Positions 55,301 through 57,712 are shown, counted from the stretch's first letter. The stretch is DNA of 64,000 bases from Tubiluchus corallicola (GCA_030141605.1 JAQGDQ010000024.1:949501-1013500); one strand, 5' to 3'. Numbers and translations are program-made. Notes: generated by a model from the sequence alone, not told the origin.

Positions 55301-57712
55301 GCAGGTAGTGCTAGTCCTAGCTAGTAGATGTAGTACCACAGTAGTTATAAGTTCGACGCTATGTTTGATCAATTCTAACAAAGATCTGCGGCGTTTCGTT
55401 CCTAATATAATGCTTACGATTGCATATTTGAAGTCAGTAATTGTAAAAATTGGTCTACTGCTCAACTGTTTAGTCCTGACTAGATATGTTTAACCACGGG
55501 TGTACGTAGGTCTAGCTTTCAGATTTTATGGTGACACATTTGCTTCCTGAAGACTAGACATGACTGACTGACTTTAGCGTTAGTGTCTTTGTGTGACTTT
55601 AGTGAGTGACCTCGTTAGAATGGGCAATCGAAATGGGCGATTATTATTAATTATTAATAGCGTCGTTTGCATAGGTTGTTCGATTCCATTCGTTTGACAG
55701 TCACTACAAATTTTTACAAAGTGTGCACACACATCACAACTGGATCGCGTGTAAAAATTGTGTAAGTTTATCTGCCGTAAGCCTGGGCGTATCACCGTCA
55801 GTGTGCCATTCGTCGACATGGTGATGATGATCACTAATGACCGAGTACAGGCTATTATTTCTGGTGATTGGCGATAGAATTAAACATTTCAAAAGTTTGG
55901 TAGAAATTTGCAATCTGAATCAGTAATCGATCGCAATAAACTATATAAAATAATTTTTAGCACAACAATGAAATACGTTGTTTCAGAAAGTTCTTAGAAG
56001 GTCACGAAAATAGCTTTGAGGTTGTAGATTTTGAGCAGATTTACAGACATTTTTATGTTTAAGGAACAGTTAAAAGCAAAAAAAGTCCTAGTTATTTTCA
56101 GATACATTTTCAAAGTAATTTTTACCGGCACATACAAAAAATAGATACCTATAATAGCCCGGTATCGTTGATTCCCAGTGTTTGCATCCTGTATATCAGA
56201 TCATAATCGTTCAAGGTTACACGGTGTTTATCAGTTTGTCACCTATTGAGGTACTATCATTCACAATTACATTTTGTTTGCCTTGTACACGCTCAATCAA
56301 ACGGCGCTTCACCGTAACGTTACCGAATTTAAATATATATATACATAATTTAGCACTCTAGCTTTTTAATTTTTGCCGACACGTGTATTATGAGTGTAAT
56401 AGTAATGGTCATATGGCAGTTTTTGTAGCAAAACAAACCACAGCAACAACATGACTAATAAGCGATACGTCAAATTCTGCGTATTGAACGTTTAAGCCCC
56501 CACGTCCTCTTCTCTCCCCCCCCTCTCTCTCTCTCTCTCTCGTCTCTCTCTCTTTCCCTCTCCCCTCTCGCCAGTTCACATCATTTTAGTTTTAAAAACG
56601 CCTTTTTCCTACGTTCATTTCGATAAACATATAACATAGACTTGACATAAGATTTATAAAATTATAGAACATGTACGCGACTTTTGTTAACTCGAGAAAG
56701 CTCTTCAAACCGTTCCTTAAGCTCCTCGGACAGCTGGAACACTCAGCAGCCTTTAAACCAGTTTTGTAATAAATAAGAATGTATTTAAAATTAAACACGT
56801 GTATTTAATTAAATGCCAATGAATTAAGCCACTTTCAAAATTAATCGCACAAAAATTAATTTAATTAGTAAGTAATTATTTAGCATGAGTGTACTAACAC
56901 CGGCAAAAGTAGGATTGGTTGGTTCAATTAGGATCAATTGTTAGCTACTGAATTAAATTAAGGCTTGTCATTATTATCAGGAGGTACGTGTAAAGTAATC
57001 TAGTATAAAACTTGGTAATGGCATTCGTCTTATAATACAAAGTCGTGATTCCAATTCAGACTCTTTATTCACTTTTTCACATTTCGTTCCTTCTGGCCCA
57101 GGTGATCTTAAAAAGTTTGTGGGCTCCTCTCTAACGGAGTAATGACAACTTGTGAAAGTGTTGCCATGAAATAATAGGAGTAATTTTCACGCAACTTATG
57201 CAAAAGAGAATTCTTTCACAAATTGCACAGAAAACTATTTTCAGTTTGCGATGATAAATGATGATATATGAAGAAATATATAATAAGAAAAGCTTAGAAC
57301 ATATAACACATGATGACAAAACAGGAAAAAAGTCTATGTGCCATCGTTGGTTGCTGAGTTTCAATCCACAAACCATGTTTAAACATGTTACACATGTTTA
57401 AAAAGCTAAGAACTTACCTGCTGAATTGTCTGCCTCAGCTGCAACTGCTGTGTTTAGTAAACAATAGCAATTTAGAAATGTAAACAATAACATAAACATC
57501 CAATGTGGTTTTGTAAATAAGTGAGCACGTTGTCTGATGGAGCTTCGTTGATGCACGTATGTTTGTGAGCTCCGGGCTTCAAGCGAGCGGGATCTTAGAA
57601 AAAAAGTAACCATTGAAGAATCCTGGAAAGAATCCTTGCGTTTAGCACAATGCACAAGCTTGAGTGACACGTTACACTTTTTTTTCCTCAATCTATACAG
57701 TTTTTTCTCCAT
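45..57712 (-). CDS. Giant extracellular lectin/fibrinogen-related/Ig-repeat protein gene (60 coding exons, 3' end outside window)
   Basis: One multi-exon gene read on the minus strand from an ATG at 57712 to an exon ending at 45. The 60 exons listed below total 9,696 nt (3,232 codons) and all GT/AG junctions agree in phase. Approximate residues: signal region 1-98; SUEL lectin 99-200; Caspr-type fibrinogen-related modules 201-404, 444-647 and 688-902, with linkers between; Ig1-3 903-1281; 12-residue linker; SUEL lectin 1294-1403; Ig4-Ig19 1404-3197; half of Ig20 to 3232. SUEL domains bind rhamnose or galactose in known family members, and tandem Ig domains usually mediate adhesion or recognition, so a secreted or cell-surface adhesion/recognition role is inferred. 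No known family with this exact order comes to mind. The 3' end and any transmembrane segment lie beyond position 1. Confidence 0.88.
149..738. other. Intron between exons 59 and 60
   Basis: About 590 bases, AT-rich. No domain or repeat recognised. Confidence 0.7.
739..964 (-). CDS. Exon 59: Ig19 C-half
   Basis: 226 nt, phase 0 to 1. V-E-W-Y-Y-V, L-S-T-G-S-R-K, F-T-I-T-I-S-R and H-F-G-S-Y-R-C-E-T-T. The usual Asp before x-G-x-Y-x-C is His here. Confidence 0.88.
1236..1342 (-). CDS. Exon 58: Ig19 N-half
   Basis: 107 nt, phase 1 to 0. V-E-I-T-F-I-T ... V-D-I-E-C-T-V-R-G-L. Donor GTAAAT. Confidence 0.86.
1343..3479. other. Intron between exons 57/58 region (exon 58 acceptor side shown separately)
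   Basis: Spliced out between exon 57 and exon 56 is 3703-4003; this longer stretch, 1343-3479, separates exon 58 from exon 57. AT-rich, with a (TA)n run near 3033-3052. Short frames here lack domain features. Confidence 0.7.
3033..3052. repeat. (TA)n microsatellite
   Basis: About ten TA units in the intron upstream (gene sense) of exon 58. Confidence 0.85.
3480..3702 (-). CDS. Exon 57: Ig18 C-half with RGD
   Basis: 223 nt, phase 0 to 1. V-E-W-L-K-I-S-G-S, L-T-R-G-D-D-V-L, F-E-L-S-I-R-D and D-A-G-T-Y-S-C-R-T-T. Donor GTAGGT; the RGD lies in the loop after the C strand. Confidence 0.9.
4004..4104 (-). CDS. Exon 56: Ig18 N-half
   Basis: 101 nt, phase 1 to 0, the shortest N-half. A-T-I-T-G-I-T ... 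V-V-Y-E-C-F-V-A-G-L. Donor GTGAGT. Confidence 0.87.
5104..5353 (-). CDS. Exon 55: Ig17 C-half
   Basis: 250 nt, phase 0 to 1, the longest C-half, with extra residues in the D-E region (Y-Q-N-Q-D-T-N-V-P). V-E-W-I-F-I-D-S-R-N-R-E-E-V-L and D-E-G-R-Y-R-C-K-T-T. Confidence 0.9.
6612..6718 (-). CDS. Exon 54: Ig17 N-half
   Basis: 107 nt, phase 1 to 0. P-L-I-E-E-I-S ... L-L-L-E-C-F-V-S-G-L. Donor GTAAGT. Confidence 0.87.
6719..8130. other. Intron between exons 53 and 54
   Basis: AT-rich. Contains the 109-bp tandem duplication at 7798-8012; nothing else recognised. Confidence 0.7.
7798..8012. repeat. Two-copy perfect tandem duplication, 109-bp period
   Basis: The copy starting at 7798 recurs from 7907 with no mismatch I could find over about 106 bases, ending near 8012. 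Very recent local duplication, or an assembly artefact. Confidence 0.9.
8131..8359 (-). CDS. Exon 53: Ig16 C-half
   Basis: 229 nt, phase 0 to 1. I-E-W-Q-K-V-V, F-I-F-I-L-S-I-N-D and D-E-G-T-Y-R-C-E-S-T. Donor GTGAGA. Confidence 0.88.
8360..10506. other. Intron between exons 52 and 53
   Basis: About 2.1 kb of AT-rich sequence with a (TA)n run at 10417-10449 just left of exon 52. No coding signature found. Confidence 0.7.
10417..10449. repeat. (TA)n microsatellite
   Basis: About 16 TA units, within 60 bases of the exon 52 donor. Confidence 0.9.
10507..10613 (-). CDS. Exon 52: Ig16 N-half
   Basis: 107 nt, phase 1 to 0. V-V-I-E-E-I-S ... A-F-L-E-C-F-V-T-G-L. Donor GTAAGA. Confidence 0.87.
10614..11896. 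other. Intron between exons 51 and 52
   Basis: About 1.3 kb. Contains a (TA)n run near 11145-11175; otherwise nothing recognised. Confidence 0.7.
11897..12119 (-). CDS. Exon 51: Ig15 C-half
   Basis: 223 nt, phase 0 to 1. V-Q-W-I-K-L-D-G-S, E-G-E-D-V-L-T-S-N, F-T-L-S-I-D-R and D-E-G-L-Y-R-C-K-V-T, followed by a run of five acidic residues (D-D-D-D after T, then N). Closest to the C-halves of exons 48-50. Confidence 0.9.
12360..12545 (-). mobile_element. tRNA-derived SINE (intronic)
   Basis: On the minus strand, GGTCTAGTGGCATGACCGAG resembles a Pol III A box and TGGGTTCGAAT, about 35 bases on, is a B box. A body follows down to about 12360 (TAGGACTTTCTGGCCGCATT). Too degenerate for a cloverleaf, so a SINE head rather than a tRNA gene. 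Lies in the intron between exons 50 and 51, same strand as the gene. Confidence 0.65.
13117..13443 (-). CDS. Exon 50: fused exon, Ig14 C-half plus Ig15 N-half
   Basis: 327 nt, phase 0-0. V-Q-W-I-T-L-D-S-R, F-T-L-E-I-S-R, D-D-G-S-Y-R-C-K-T-T, then D-V-R-G-D-I-P-K-I-E-D and A-S-L-R-C-E-V-S-N. Contains an interdomain RGD. Confidence 0.92.
14479..14802 (-). CDS. Exon 49: fused exon, Ig13 C-half plus Ig14 N-half
   Basis: 324 nt, phase 0-0. V-Q-W-I-K-L-D-G-S, F-R-L-T-I-S-R, D-S-G-R-Y-R-C-K-T-T, then P-Q-I-E-E-I-V-G-D-S-V and A-A-L-E-C-Y-V-S-G. Very similar to exons 48 and 50. Confidence 0.92.
15120..15455 (-). CDS. Exon 48: fused exon, Ig12 C-half plus Ig13 N-half
   Basis: 336 nt, phase 0-0. Opens A-Q-W-I-T-L-D-S-R-N-R-E-D-E-V-L, has D-D-G-N-Y-R-C-K-T-T, then runs without an intron into P-N-I-E-E-I-V-G-D-D-V and A-T-L-R-C-Y-V-T-G. 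First of three adjacent exons lacking the interdomain phase-1 intron. Confidence 0.92.
15566..15669 (-). CDS. Exon 47: Ig12 N-half with RGDS
   Basis: 104 nt, phase 1 to 0. P-R-I-E-S-I-S-G-D-D-V-D-R-G-D-S-A-R-L then T-C-S-I-S-G-L. The RGDS falls just before the B strand, so exposure is uncertain. Confidence 0.88.
15670..17170. other. Intron between exons 46 and 47
   Basis: About 1.5 kb dominated by a GAT/GAA microsatellite (16153-16375). The rest is AT-rich and featureless. Confidence 0.75.
16153..16375. repeat. (GAT)n microsatellite with GAA-rich interruptions
   Basis: Over 200 bases of GAT repeats. A higher-order block (TGTGATGATAATGATGAAG followed by AAG repeats and ACGATGATG) occurs twice, about 70 bases apart. 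Confidence 0.95.
17171..17393 (-). CDS. Exon 46: Ig11 C-half
   Basis: 223 nt, phase 0 to 1. A-E-W-Q-L-M, L-T-R-G-T-R, F-V-L-T-I-N-D and D-E-G-T-Y-R-C-E-T-T. Confidence 0.9.
18180..18292 (-). CDS. Exon 45: Ig11 N-half
   Basis: 113 nt, phase 1 to 0. V-A-I-A-D-I-T ... L-V-L-E-C-F-V-Q-G-L. Donor GTAAGA. Confidence 0.87.
18293..20039. other. Intron between exons 44 and 45
   Basis: About 1.7 kb. AT-rich, no recognised element. A 60-codon plus-strand frame at 18694-18876 has no domain signature. Confidence 0.65.
20040..20250 (-). CDS. Exon 44: Ig10 C-half
   Basis: 211 nt, phase 0 to 1. V-E-W-S-L-G-G, T-R-G-T-R-K, F-V-L-S-I-S-N and D-G-G-T-Y-Q-C-E-T-T. Donor GTAAGT. Confidence 0.9.
20586..20695 (-). 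CDS. Exon 43: Ig10 N-half
   Basis: 110 nt, phase 1 to 0. D-P-E-I-V-D-I-S ... L-E-L-E-C-T-V-T-G-L. Donor GTAAGT. Confidence 0.88.
20696..21406. other. Intron between exons 42 and 43
   Basis: About 0.7 kb, AT-rich, nothing recognised. Confidence 0.65.
21407..21629 (-). CDS. Exon 42: Ig9 C-half with RGD
   Basis: 223 nt, phase 0 to 1. A-T-W-T-H-I-D-D-R-G-D, F-V-L-T-I-M-D and D-S-G-T-Y-R-C-E-T-T. The donor is GTTAGT; the GTAGGT four bases upstream would break the phase. Confidence 0.88.
21630..22467. other. Intron between exons 41 and 42
   Basis: About 0.8 kb. Slight internal repeat near 22383-22425 (TTGGCCTTGAATG twice). Nothing else. Confidence 0.65.
22468..22589 (-). CDS. Exon 41: Ig9 N-half
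   Basis: 122 nt, phase 1 to 0. P-E-I-V-E-I-T-G ... V-A-L-E-C-Y-V-F-G-L. Donor GTGAGT. Confidence 0.87.
22722..22932 (-). CDS. Exon 40: Ig8 C-half
   Basis: 211 nt, phase 0 to 1. V-E-W-K-K-G, L-S-R-G-T-R-K, F-T-L-T-I-S-R and D-L-G-R-Y-T-C-I-V-Q. Four codons shorter than the usual 223-nt form; same length as exon 44. Confidence 0.9.
23638..23741 (-). CDS. Exon 39: Ig8 N-half
   Basis: 104 nt, phase 1 to 0. D-P-E-I-V-E-I-S ... L-T-L-E-C-F-V-S-N-L. Confidence 0.87.
24060..24530 (+). mobile_element. Possible 3' tail of a non-LTR retrotransposon
   Basis: T-rich sequence ending in AATAAATAAATTTATCTGAA and a short TCTGAA repeat, the kind of A-rich or microsatellite tail many LINEs carry. No coding part visible; it may be a separate relic from the one at 25.3 kb. 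Confidence 0.3.
25291..25470 (+). mobile_element. 5'-truncated LINE: C-terminus of reverse-transcriptase ORF plus tail
   Basis: From about 25300 the plus strand reads T-D-L-W-N-S-L-L-E-D-V-I, then D-G-F-K-N-A-L-D-K-Y-L and a TAA at 25405. W-N-S-L-P-x-x-V ... F-K-x-x-L-D-x-x is the usual C-terminal block of CR1/Jockey/L2-like ORF2 proteins. It is followed by an AAATATCTAAATATCTAA tail. Antisense to the host gene, in the intron between exons 38 and 39. Confidence 0.7.
25626..25667 (-). CDS. Exon 38: 42-nt linker microexon
   Basis: Acceptor TTTATTATTATAG and donor GTAAAG bracket 42 nt, phase 1-1, encoding A-P-R-K-S-L-A-V-Q-E-R-L-S. Open in the demanded frame; sits between Ig7 and Ig8. Skippable in frame. 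Confidence 0.6.
26384..26606 (-). CDS. Exon 37: Ig7 C-half
   Basis: 223 nt, phase 0 to 1. V-S-W-K-R-T, L-F-T-L-I-I-D and D-E-G-I-Y-T-C-E-T-T. Confidence 0.88.
27598..27710 (-). CDS. Exon 36: Ig7 N-half
   Basis: 113 nt, phase 1 to 0. R-P-A-I-V-D-H-S ... V-E-L-D-C-A-V-S-N-L. The acceptor is GTGAAG after a CTTTTTAATTTC tract, less canonical than its neighbours but the only one that fits phase. Confidence 0.82.
28188..28410 (-). CDS. Exon 35: Ig6 C-half
   Basis: 223 nt, phase 0 to 1. L-E-W-Y-K-Q, I-S-V-L-T-I-N-D and D-S-G-S-Y-K-C-K-T-S. Acceptor TTTTTTCAG. Confidence 0.9.
28594..28700 (-). CDS. Exon 34: Ig6 N-half
   Basis: 107 nt, phase 1 to 0. D-P-E-I-V-D-I-T ... V-H-L-E-C-F-A-T-D-L. Donor GTAAGT. 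Confidence 0.88.
28701..30220. other. Intron between exons 33 and 34
   Basis: About 1.5 kb holding a (TA)n run at 29071-29089 and an unusual GC-rich segment at 29096-29440 that ends in a GA run. Confidence 0.7.
29096..29440. other. GC-rich intronic segment of unknown origin
   Basis: Compositionally unlike its surroundings: runs such as GGGCCCACCGCGAGGAACCG and CTACAGCTCTGACGACGGCA, next to AAAATGGCCATTTTTTGG. Starts right after a (TA)n tract and ends at a short (GA)n. Likely an inserted element fragment. Both strands have roughly 75-80-codon frames with no recognised domain. Confidence 0.5.
30221..30446 (-). CDS. Exon 33: Ig5 C-half
   Basis: 226 nt, phase 0 to 1. V-E-W-L-K-K-F, L-T-R-G-S-E, Y-R-L-S-I-E and D-A-G-T-Y-I-C-S-T-N. 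Confidence 0.88.
30559..30680 (-). CDS. Exon 32: Ig5 N-half
   Basis: 122 nt, phase 1 to 0. E-R-I-V-T-I-S ... V-T-L-E-C-I-V-D-G-L. Acceptor TTTTTTCAG. Confidence 0.86.
31613..31721 (-). CDS. Exon 31: Ig4 C-half, second part
   Basis: 109 nt, phase 0 to 1. F-F-I-M-M-I-F-K then S-D-E-G-I-Y-V-C-A-T-T, supplying the F strand and second Cys of Ig4. The acceptor TTTTTAG gives phase 0, matching exon 30. Confidence 0.8.
31971..32090 (-). CDS. Exon 30: Ig4 C-half, first part
   Basis: 120 nt, phase 0-0. A-G-W-S-K-K, L-T-S-G-A-K and R-I-S-V-V-E-E-T-F. This is the only Ig domain here whose C-half is cut by an additional intron. Confidence 0.82.
32201..32316 (-). CDS. Exon 29: Ig4 N-half
   Basis: 116 nt, phase 1 to 0. 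A-T-I-T-E-V-T ... I-H-L-E-C-L-V-R-G-L. Donor GTAAGC. Confidence 0.87.
32709..33038 (-). CDS. Exon 28: SUEL/rhamnose-binding lectin domain 2
   Basis: 330 nt, phase 1-1, a whole domain in one exon. A-C-E-R-K, I-A-C-S-S-G, the K-F-G-R motif in place of Y-G-R, I-C-R-G-R, C-G-F-E-S-I, C-N-G-K-E-E-C-S-L and L-K-Y-A-E-F-Y-Y-V-C. Same layout as lectin 1 but diverged. It interrupts the Ig array between Ig3 and Ig4. Confidence 0.92.
33410..33445 (-). CDS. Exon 27: 36-nt linker microexon
   Basis: Acceptor TTTATTTTAG and donor GTATGG bracket 36 nt in phase 1-1 encoding R-R-N-P-S-T-D-L-A-L-D. It links Ig3 to the second lectin domain and can be omitted in frame. Confidence 0.6.
33741..33963 (-). CDS. Exon 26: Ig3 C-half
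   Basis: 223 nt, phase 0 to 1, the commonest C-half length in this gene. V-T-W-S-L-V, F-D-L-L-I-N and D-T-G-V-Y-E-C-S-T-S. Confidence 0.9.
33964..35281. other. Intron between exons 25 and 26
   Basis: About 1.3 kb; contains the hAT-like element at 34113-34708. Remainder AT-rich. Confidence 0.7.
34113..34708. mobile_element. Non-autonomous hAT-like MITE (596 bp)
   Basis: Left end CAGTGGCGTCTTTAGGGGTG and right end, reverse-complemented, CAGGGGCATCGCTAGGGATG form imperfect terminal inverted repeats of the CAGNGGCG..TAGGG type seen in hAT elements. Eight flanking bases on each side (ATTCAACC and ACGGAACC) match at five positions, a decayed target-site duplication. No transposase frame inside. 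Confidence 0.6.
35282..35421 (-). CDS. Exon 25: Ig3 N-half with RGDS
   Basis: 140 nt, phase 1 to 0. A charged leader (S-D-R-G-D-S-K) precedes A-E-V-I-D-I-S and L-L-E-C-F-V-I-G. The RGDS lies before the Ig core, in a likely flexible linker. Donor GTAGTG. Confidence 0.85.
35422..37291. other. Intron between exons 24 and 25
   Basis: About 1.9 kb, AT-rich with a CT-rich run at 36308-36337 and a (CAT)n run near 36947-36970. A plus-strand frame at 35977-36204 shows no domain. Confidence 0.65.
37292..37529 (-). CDS. Exon 24: Ig2 C-half
   Basis: 238 nt, phase 0 to 1. V-E-W-Q-K-V, T-R-G-T-V, V-F-I-L-R-I and D-E-G-L-Y-R-C-A-I-V. Donor GTGCAT. Confidence 0.9.
37789..37904 (-). CDS. Exon 23: Ig2 N-half
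   Basis: 116 nt, phase 1 to 0. A-E-V-I-D-I-S ... V-I-L-R-C-Y-V-S; acceptor with TTTTTTTCAG, donor GTAAGA. Confidence 0.88.
37905..39532. other. Intron between exons 22 and 23
   Basis: About 1.6 kb, AT-rich. Nothing recognisable, including the 76-codon plus-strand frame at 38539-38769. Confidence 0.6.
39533..39764 (-). CDS. Exon 22: Ig1 C-half
   Basis: 232 nt, phase 0 to 1. V-R-W-E-F-L, Y-V-L-T-I-R-D and D-G-G-E-Y-R-C-V-V-S, giving the Trp and second Cys of an I-set-like Ig domain. Confidence 0.88.
39880..39960 (+). mobile_element. Possible tRNA-derived SINE head
   Basis: Plus strand: GGTAAGTGGGTATAGACAAG, then GGTCATGGGTTTCACAAAGT about 40 bases on, reminiscent of A and B boxes of a decayed SINE. 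The B box has lost its central TTCGA. Confidence 0.3.
39960..40385. mobile_element. Possible decayed DNA-transposon relic
   Basis: The left end has GGGGCGGCTCAACAC and GCCGTAGGC; the right end has GGCGCCCTAGGCTTAGCCTA and TACCCCCTG. Paired G/C-rich ends with CCTAGGC-type motifs in AT-rich DNA suggest a non-autonomous element, but no clean inverted repeat can be drawn. Confidence 0.3.
40654..40841 (-). CDS. Exon 21: linker plus Ig1 N-half
   Basis: 188 nt, phase 1 to 0. Longest N-half exon: it starts with a linker (R-P-L-N-L-F-R-P-K-T-C) containing an extra Cys, then P-E-I-T-E-I and the first Ig Cys in V-S-I-Y-C-V-V-S-G. Confidence 0.85.
41777..41931 (-). CDS. Exon 20: Caspr-type module 3, part 5
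   Basis: 155 nt, phase 2 to 1. C-N-C-D-A-N, W-E-E-D-D-G-I-V, H-L-P-I-T-A-V-K-F-G-D-T and V-G-P-L-V-C-Y-D. Last fibrinogen-related exon; it splices into the Ig array. Confidence 0.9.
42441..42578 (-). CDS. Exon 19: Caspr-type module 3, part 4
   Basis: 138 nt, phase 2-2. Y-A-R-W-F-S replaces Y-A-W-W, and the W-G-G of the other copies is F-P-G-A here, so this module has diverged at two signature positions. C-A-C-G is kept. Confidence 0.85.
43108..43222 (-). CDS. Exon 18: Caspr-type module 3, part 3
   Basis: 115 nt, phase 1 to 2, same length as exon 11. L-D-Q-I-I-S-L-M, then R-C-E-Q-Y-L-R-Y-E-C-K-G-S. Donor taken at GTATGT, not the upstream GTGTAT, because only that leaves the two bases needed by the phase-2 exon 19. 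Confidence 0.88.
43783..43887 (-). CDS. Exon 17: Caspr-type module 3, part 2
   Basis: 105 nt, phase 1-1. I-T-V-V-N-H-T-S-T-R-C-F-N-V-D-G-Y-E-N-P-G; four codons longer than exons 4 and 10 because of a D-G-P-D insertion. Acceptor has a strong TTTTTTTCTCTAG. Confidence 0.88.
44039..44170 (-). CDS. Exon 16: Caspr-type module 3, part 1
   Basis: 132 nt, phase 1-1. Y-R-T-C-A-E-Y-Y, then G-Q-Y-Y-I-D-P-D-S-S-G-P-L-R-P-F-K-V-N-C. Donor GTATGT. Confidence 0.9.
44434..44451 (-). CDS. Exon 15: 18-nt basic microexon
   Basis: Reverse-strand TTTTTTCTAG, then 18 nt, then GTACGT; phase 1-1. Adds R-R-R-S-K between linker exon 14 and module 3. In frame whether included or skipped, so probably optional. The basic run could be a proprotein-convertase-like site; that is inference. 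Confidence 0.5.
45112..45213 (-). CDS. Exon 14: 34-residue linker between Caspr modules 2 and 3
   Basis: 102 nt, phase 1-1, donor GTAAGT. Encodes D-K-P-K-Q-C-H-E-N-V-T and an A-rich acidic stretch (L-E-R-A-A-A-D-V). Not a recognised domain; contains one Cys, like linker exon 8. Followed by the 18-nt microexon at 44434. Confidence 0.75.
45332..45486 (-). CDS. Exon 13: Caspr-type module 2, part 5
   Basis: 155 nt, phase 2 to 1. C-N-C-D-S-N, W-N-M-D-D-G-L-L, V-L-P-V-T-R-L-K-F-G-D-T-G and L-G-P-L-R-C-Y-D. Same length as exon 20. Confidence 0.92.
45734..45853 (-). CDS. Exon 12: Caspr-type module 2, part 4
   Basis: 120 nt, phase 2-2. Y-A-W-W-E-G, S-N-W-G-G-V and M-C-A-C-N, the W-W and W-G-G signature again. 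Donor GTGAGT. Confidence 0.9.
45949..46063 (-). CDS. Exon 11: Caspr-type module 2, part 3
   Basis: 115 nt, phase 1 to 2. I-S-N-D-Q-L-K-G-L then R-R-C-D-Q-Y-I-R-Y-E-C-Y-G-S, the conserved C-D-Q-Y-I-R-Y-E-C block. Acceptor TTTTACAG, donor GTAAGT. Confidence 0.9.
46556..46648 (-). CDS. Exon 10: Caspr-type module 2, part 2
   Basis: 93 nt, phase 1-1. Carries I-T-L-V-H-H-D-S-E-S-C and H-E-E-P-G-S-Y-T. Same length as exon 4. Donor is GTTATT, a weak GT donor. Confidence 0.85.
46983..47111 (-). CDS. Exon 9: Caspr-type module 2, part 1
   Basis: 129 nt, phase 1-1. Encodes Y-R-S-C-A-M-L-L and G-E-Y-E-I-D-P-D-G-T-G-P-L-K-P-F-T-V-E-C, equivalent to exon 3 of module 1 and exon 16 of module 3. Confidence 0.88.
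47374..47490 (-). CDS. Exon 8: 39-residue linker between Caspr modules 1 and 2
   Basis: 117 nt, phase 1-1, acceptor TTGTAG and donor GTGAGT. Low-complexity polar sequence (F-E-P-S-S-C-V-E-D-K, then T-T-T-T-R-N-K-R). No domain recognised; one Cys. The frame is open only in the phase demanded by its neighbours, which supports it. Skippable in frame. Confidence 0.65.
48073..48233 (-). CDS. Exon 7: Caspr-type module 1, part 5
   Basis: 161 nt, phase 2 to 1. Begins C-N-C-H-S-N and carries W-L-A-D-G-G-L-L, D-L-L-P-V-V-Q-L-R-F-G-D-T-G and L-G-P-L-R-C-Y, the C-terminal block of the module (C-N-C-D ... L-P-V ... G-D-T ... G-P-L-x-C in Caspr proteins). Two codons longer than exons 13 and 20. Confidence 0.9.
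48234..48814. other. Intron between exons 6 and 7
   Basis: About 0.6 kb, AT-rich, nothing recognised. Confidence 0.65.
48815..48928 (-). CDS. Exon 6: Caspr-type module 1, part 4
   Basis: 114 nt, phase 2-2. Encodes Y-A-W-W-V-S, then F-D-W-G-G-G and C-T-C. These are the W-W and W-G-G hallmarks of the Caspr fibrinogen-like domain (T-W-W-V-G ... Y-W-G-G ... C-x-C-G). Confidence 0.88.
48929..49764. other. Intron between exons 5 and 6
   Basis: About 0.8 kb containing the three-copy minisatellite at 49334-49485. Confidence 0.7.
49334..49485. repeat. Three-copy minisatellite, about 50-bp period
   Basis: Units start at about 49334, 49388 and 49437 (CATGAGAGA, CATGCCAGA, CATGACAGA), each followed by ATTGCA or ACTGCA, CTAACT-like and CAGAGCCAAT. 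Divergence between units is moderate. Confidence 0.85.
49765..49876 (-). CDS. Exon 5: Caspr-type module 1, part 3
   Basis: 112 nt, phase 1 to 2. Encodes the helix-like T-T-E-Q-M-T-A-L then R-C-D-Q-Y-I-R-Y-E-C-F-G-S, the most conserved block of this module; C-E-Q-H-I-S-Y-x-C is the corresponding Caspr motif. The donor after the AG of the last partial codon is GTAAAA. Confidence 0.87.
50518..50610 (-). CDS. Exon 4: Caspr-type module 1, part 2
   Basis: 93 nt, phase 1-1. Carries V-T-V-V-N-H-D-T and G-Y-E-G-P-G-E-Y, corresponding to the V-x-H-D ... P strands of Caspr fibrinogen-like domains. Donor is GTTTGT, a GT donor but weaker than its neighbours. Same length as exon 10, its equivalent in module 2. 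Confidence 0.85.
50836..50967 (-). CDS. Exon 3: Caspr-type fibrinogen-related module 1, part 1
   Basis: 132 nt, phase 1-1. Encodes H-K-S-C-A-D-I then G-L-Y-W-I-D-P-D-G-S-G and an L-P-M-Q-V-S-C strand, the start of a fibrinogen-C-like fold (S-C-x-x-I ... Y-x-I-D-P-D-G ... V-x-C). The order and the exons that follow match the Caspr/neurexin-IV variant rather than classical fibrinogen. Confidence 0.85.
51144..51167 (-). CDS. Candidate optional microexon between lectin 1 and module 1
   Basis: Read in reverse, a pyrimidine-rich TTTTTTCCCAG is followed by 24 nt and a GTACTC donor, giving a phase 1-1 insert (V-A-S-E-E-V-S). An alternative donor GTAAGT would give 17 nt and break frame, although in another frame that stretch encodes a basic run like the 18-nt microexon at 44434. 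Exons 2 and 3 splice in frame without it, so it was left out of the 60-exon count. Confidence 0.2.
52417..52715. repeat. Duplicated block with a partial third copy
   Basis: CCTAGCCAAAATTGTGAG followed by TCTGGGTCTTTTGCTGTGAC and TATTGCCGGTCACCACA occurs near 52440-52505 and again near 52642-52705. GGATTAACCGACTTTCTTTC near 52423 reappears as GGATTAGCCGACTTTCTTTC near 52557. Confidence 0.85.
53549..53854 (-). CDS. Exon 2: SUEL/rhamnose-binding lectin domain 1 (Gal_lectin)
   Basis: A whole lectin domain in one phase 1-1 exon of 306 nt. Family hallmarks: an early I-I-C-E, an L-S-C strand, the K-Y-G-R motif, several mid-domain Cys (L-C-S-G-R, P-R-C-P), C-N-D-K-K-Q-C-S and the closing K-Y-A-K-V-F-Y-V-C. 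Known SUEL domains are about 80-100 residues with 8 or 9 Cys, which this matches. It is the first module after the signal peptide and probably a carbohydrate-binding head. Confidence 0.9.
55104..55129. repeat. (GA)n microsatellite
   Basis: About 13 GA units. Confidence 0.9.
56511..56570. repeat. (CT)n polypyrimidine tract
   Basis: About 60 bases of almost pure C and T on the plus strand, including (CT)10 or so. Confidence 0.9.
57008..57065 (+). mobile_element. Possible tRNA-derived SINE head
   Basis: TGGTAATGGCATTCGTCTTA (A-box-like), then GTCGTGATTCCAATTCAGAC (decayed B box), spaced as in a tRNA-derived promoter. Confidence 0.35.
57418..57712 (-). CDS. Exon 1: N-terminus with signal peptide
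   Basis: 98 codons ending in phase 1 at donor GTAAGT. The first 70 residues are basic and unlike a classical signal. Residues 72-91 (MFMLLFTFLNCYCLLNTAVA) form a hydrophobic core followed by AEADNS, a plausible signal-peptidase site. The true start may be the ATG at 57712 (longest), 57613 (Met34) or 57499 (Met72); Met72 gives the most typical secretory signal. It joins exon 2 as S-A-G-Y-G-T-H. Confidence 0.7.

Larger units (their letters stand above)
53855..57417. other. First intron (about 3.6 kb)
   Basis: The longest intron here, as is common for intron 1. Contains a (GA)n run at 55104-55129, a CT-rich tract at 56511-56570 and a SINE-like head near 57010. It may carry enhancers, but no site can be named. 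Confidence 0.65.
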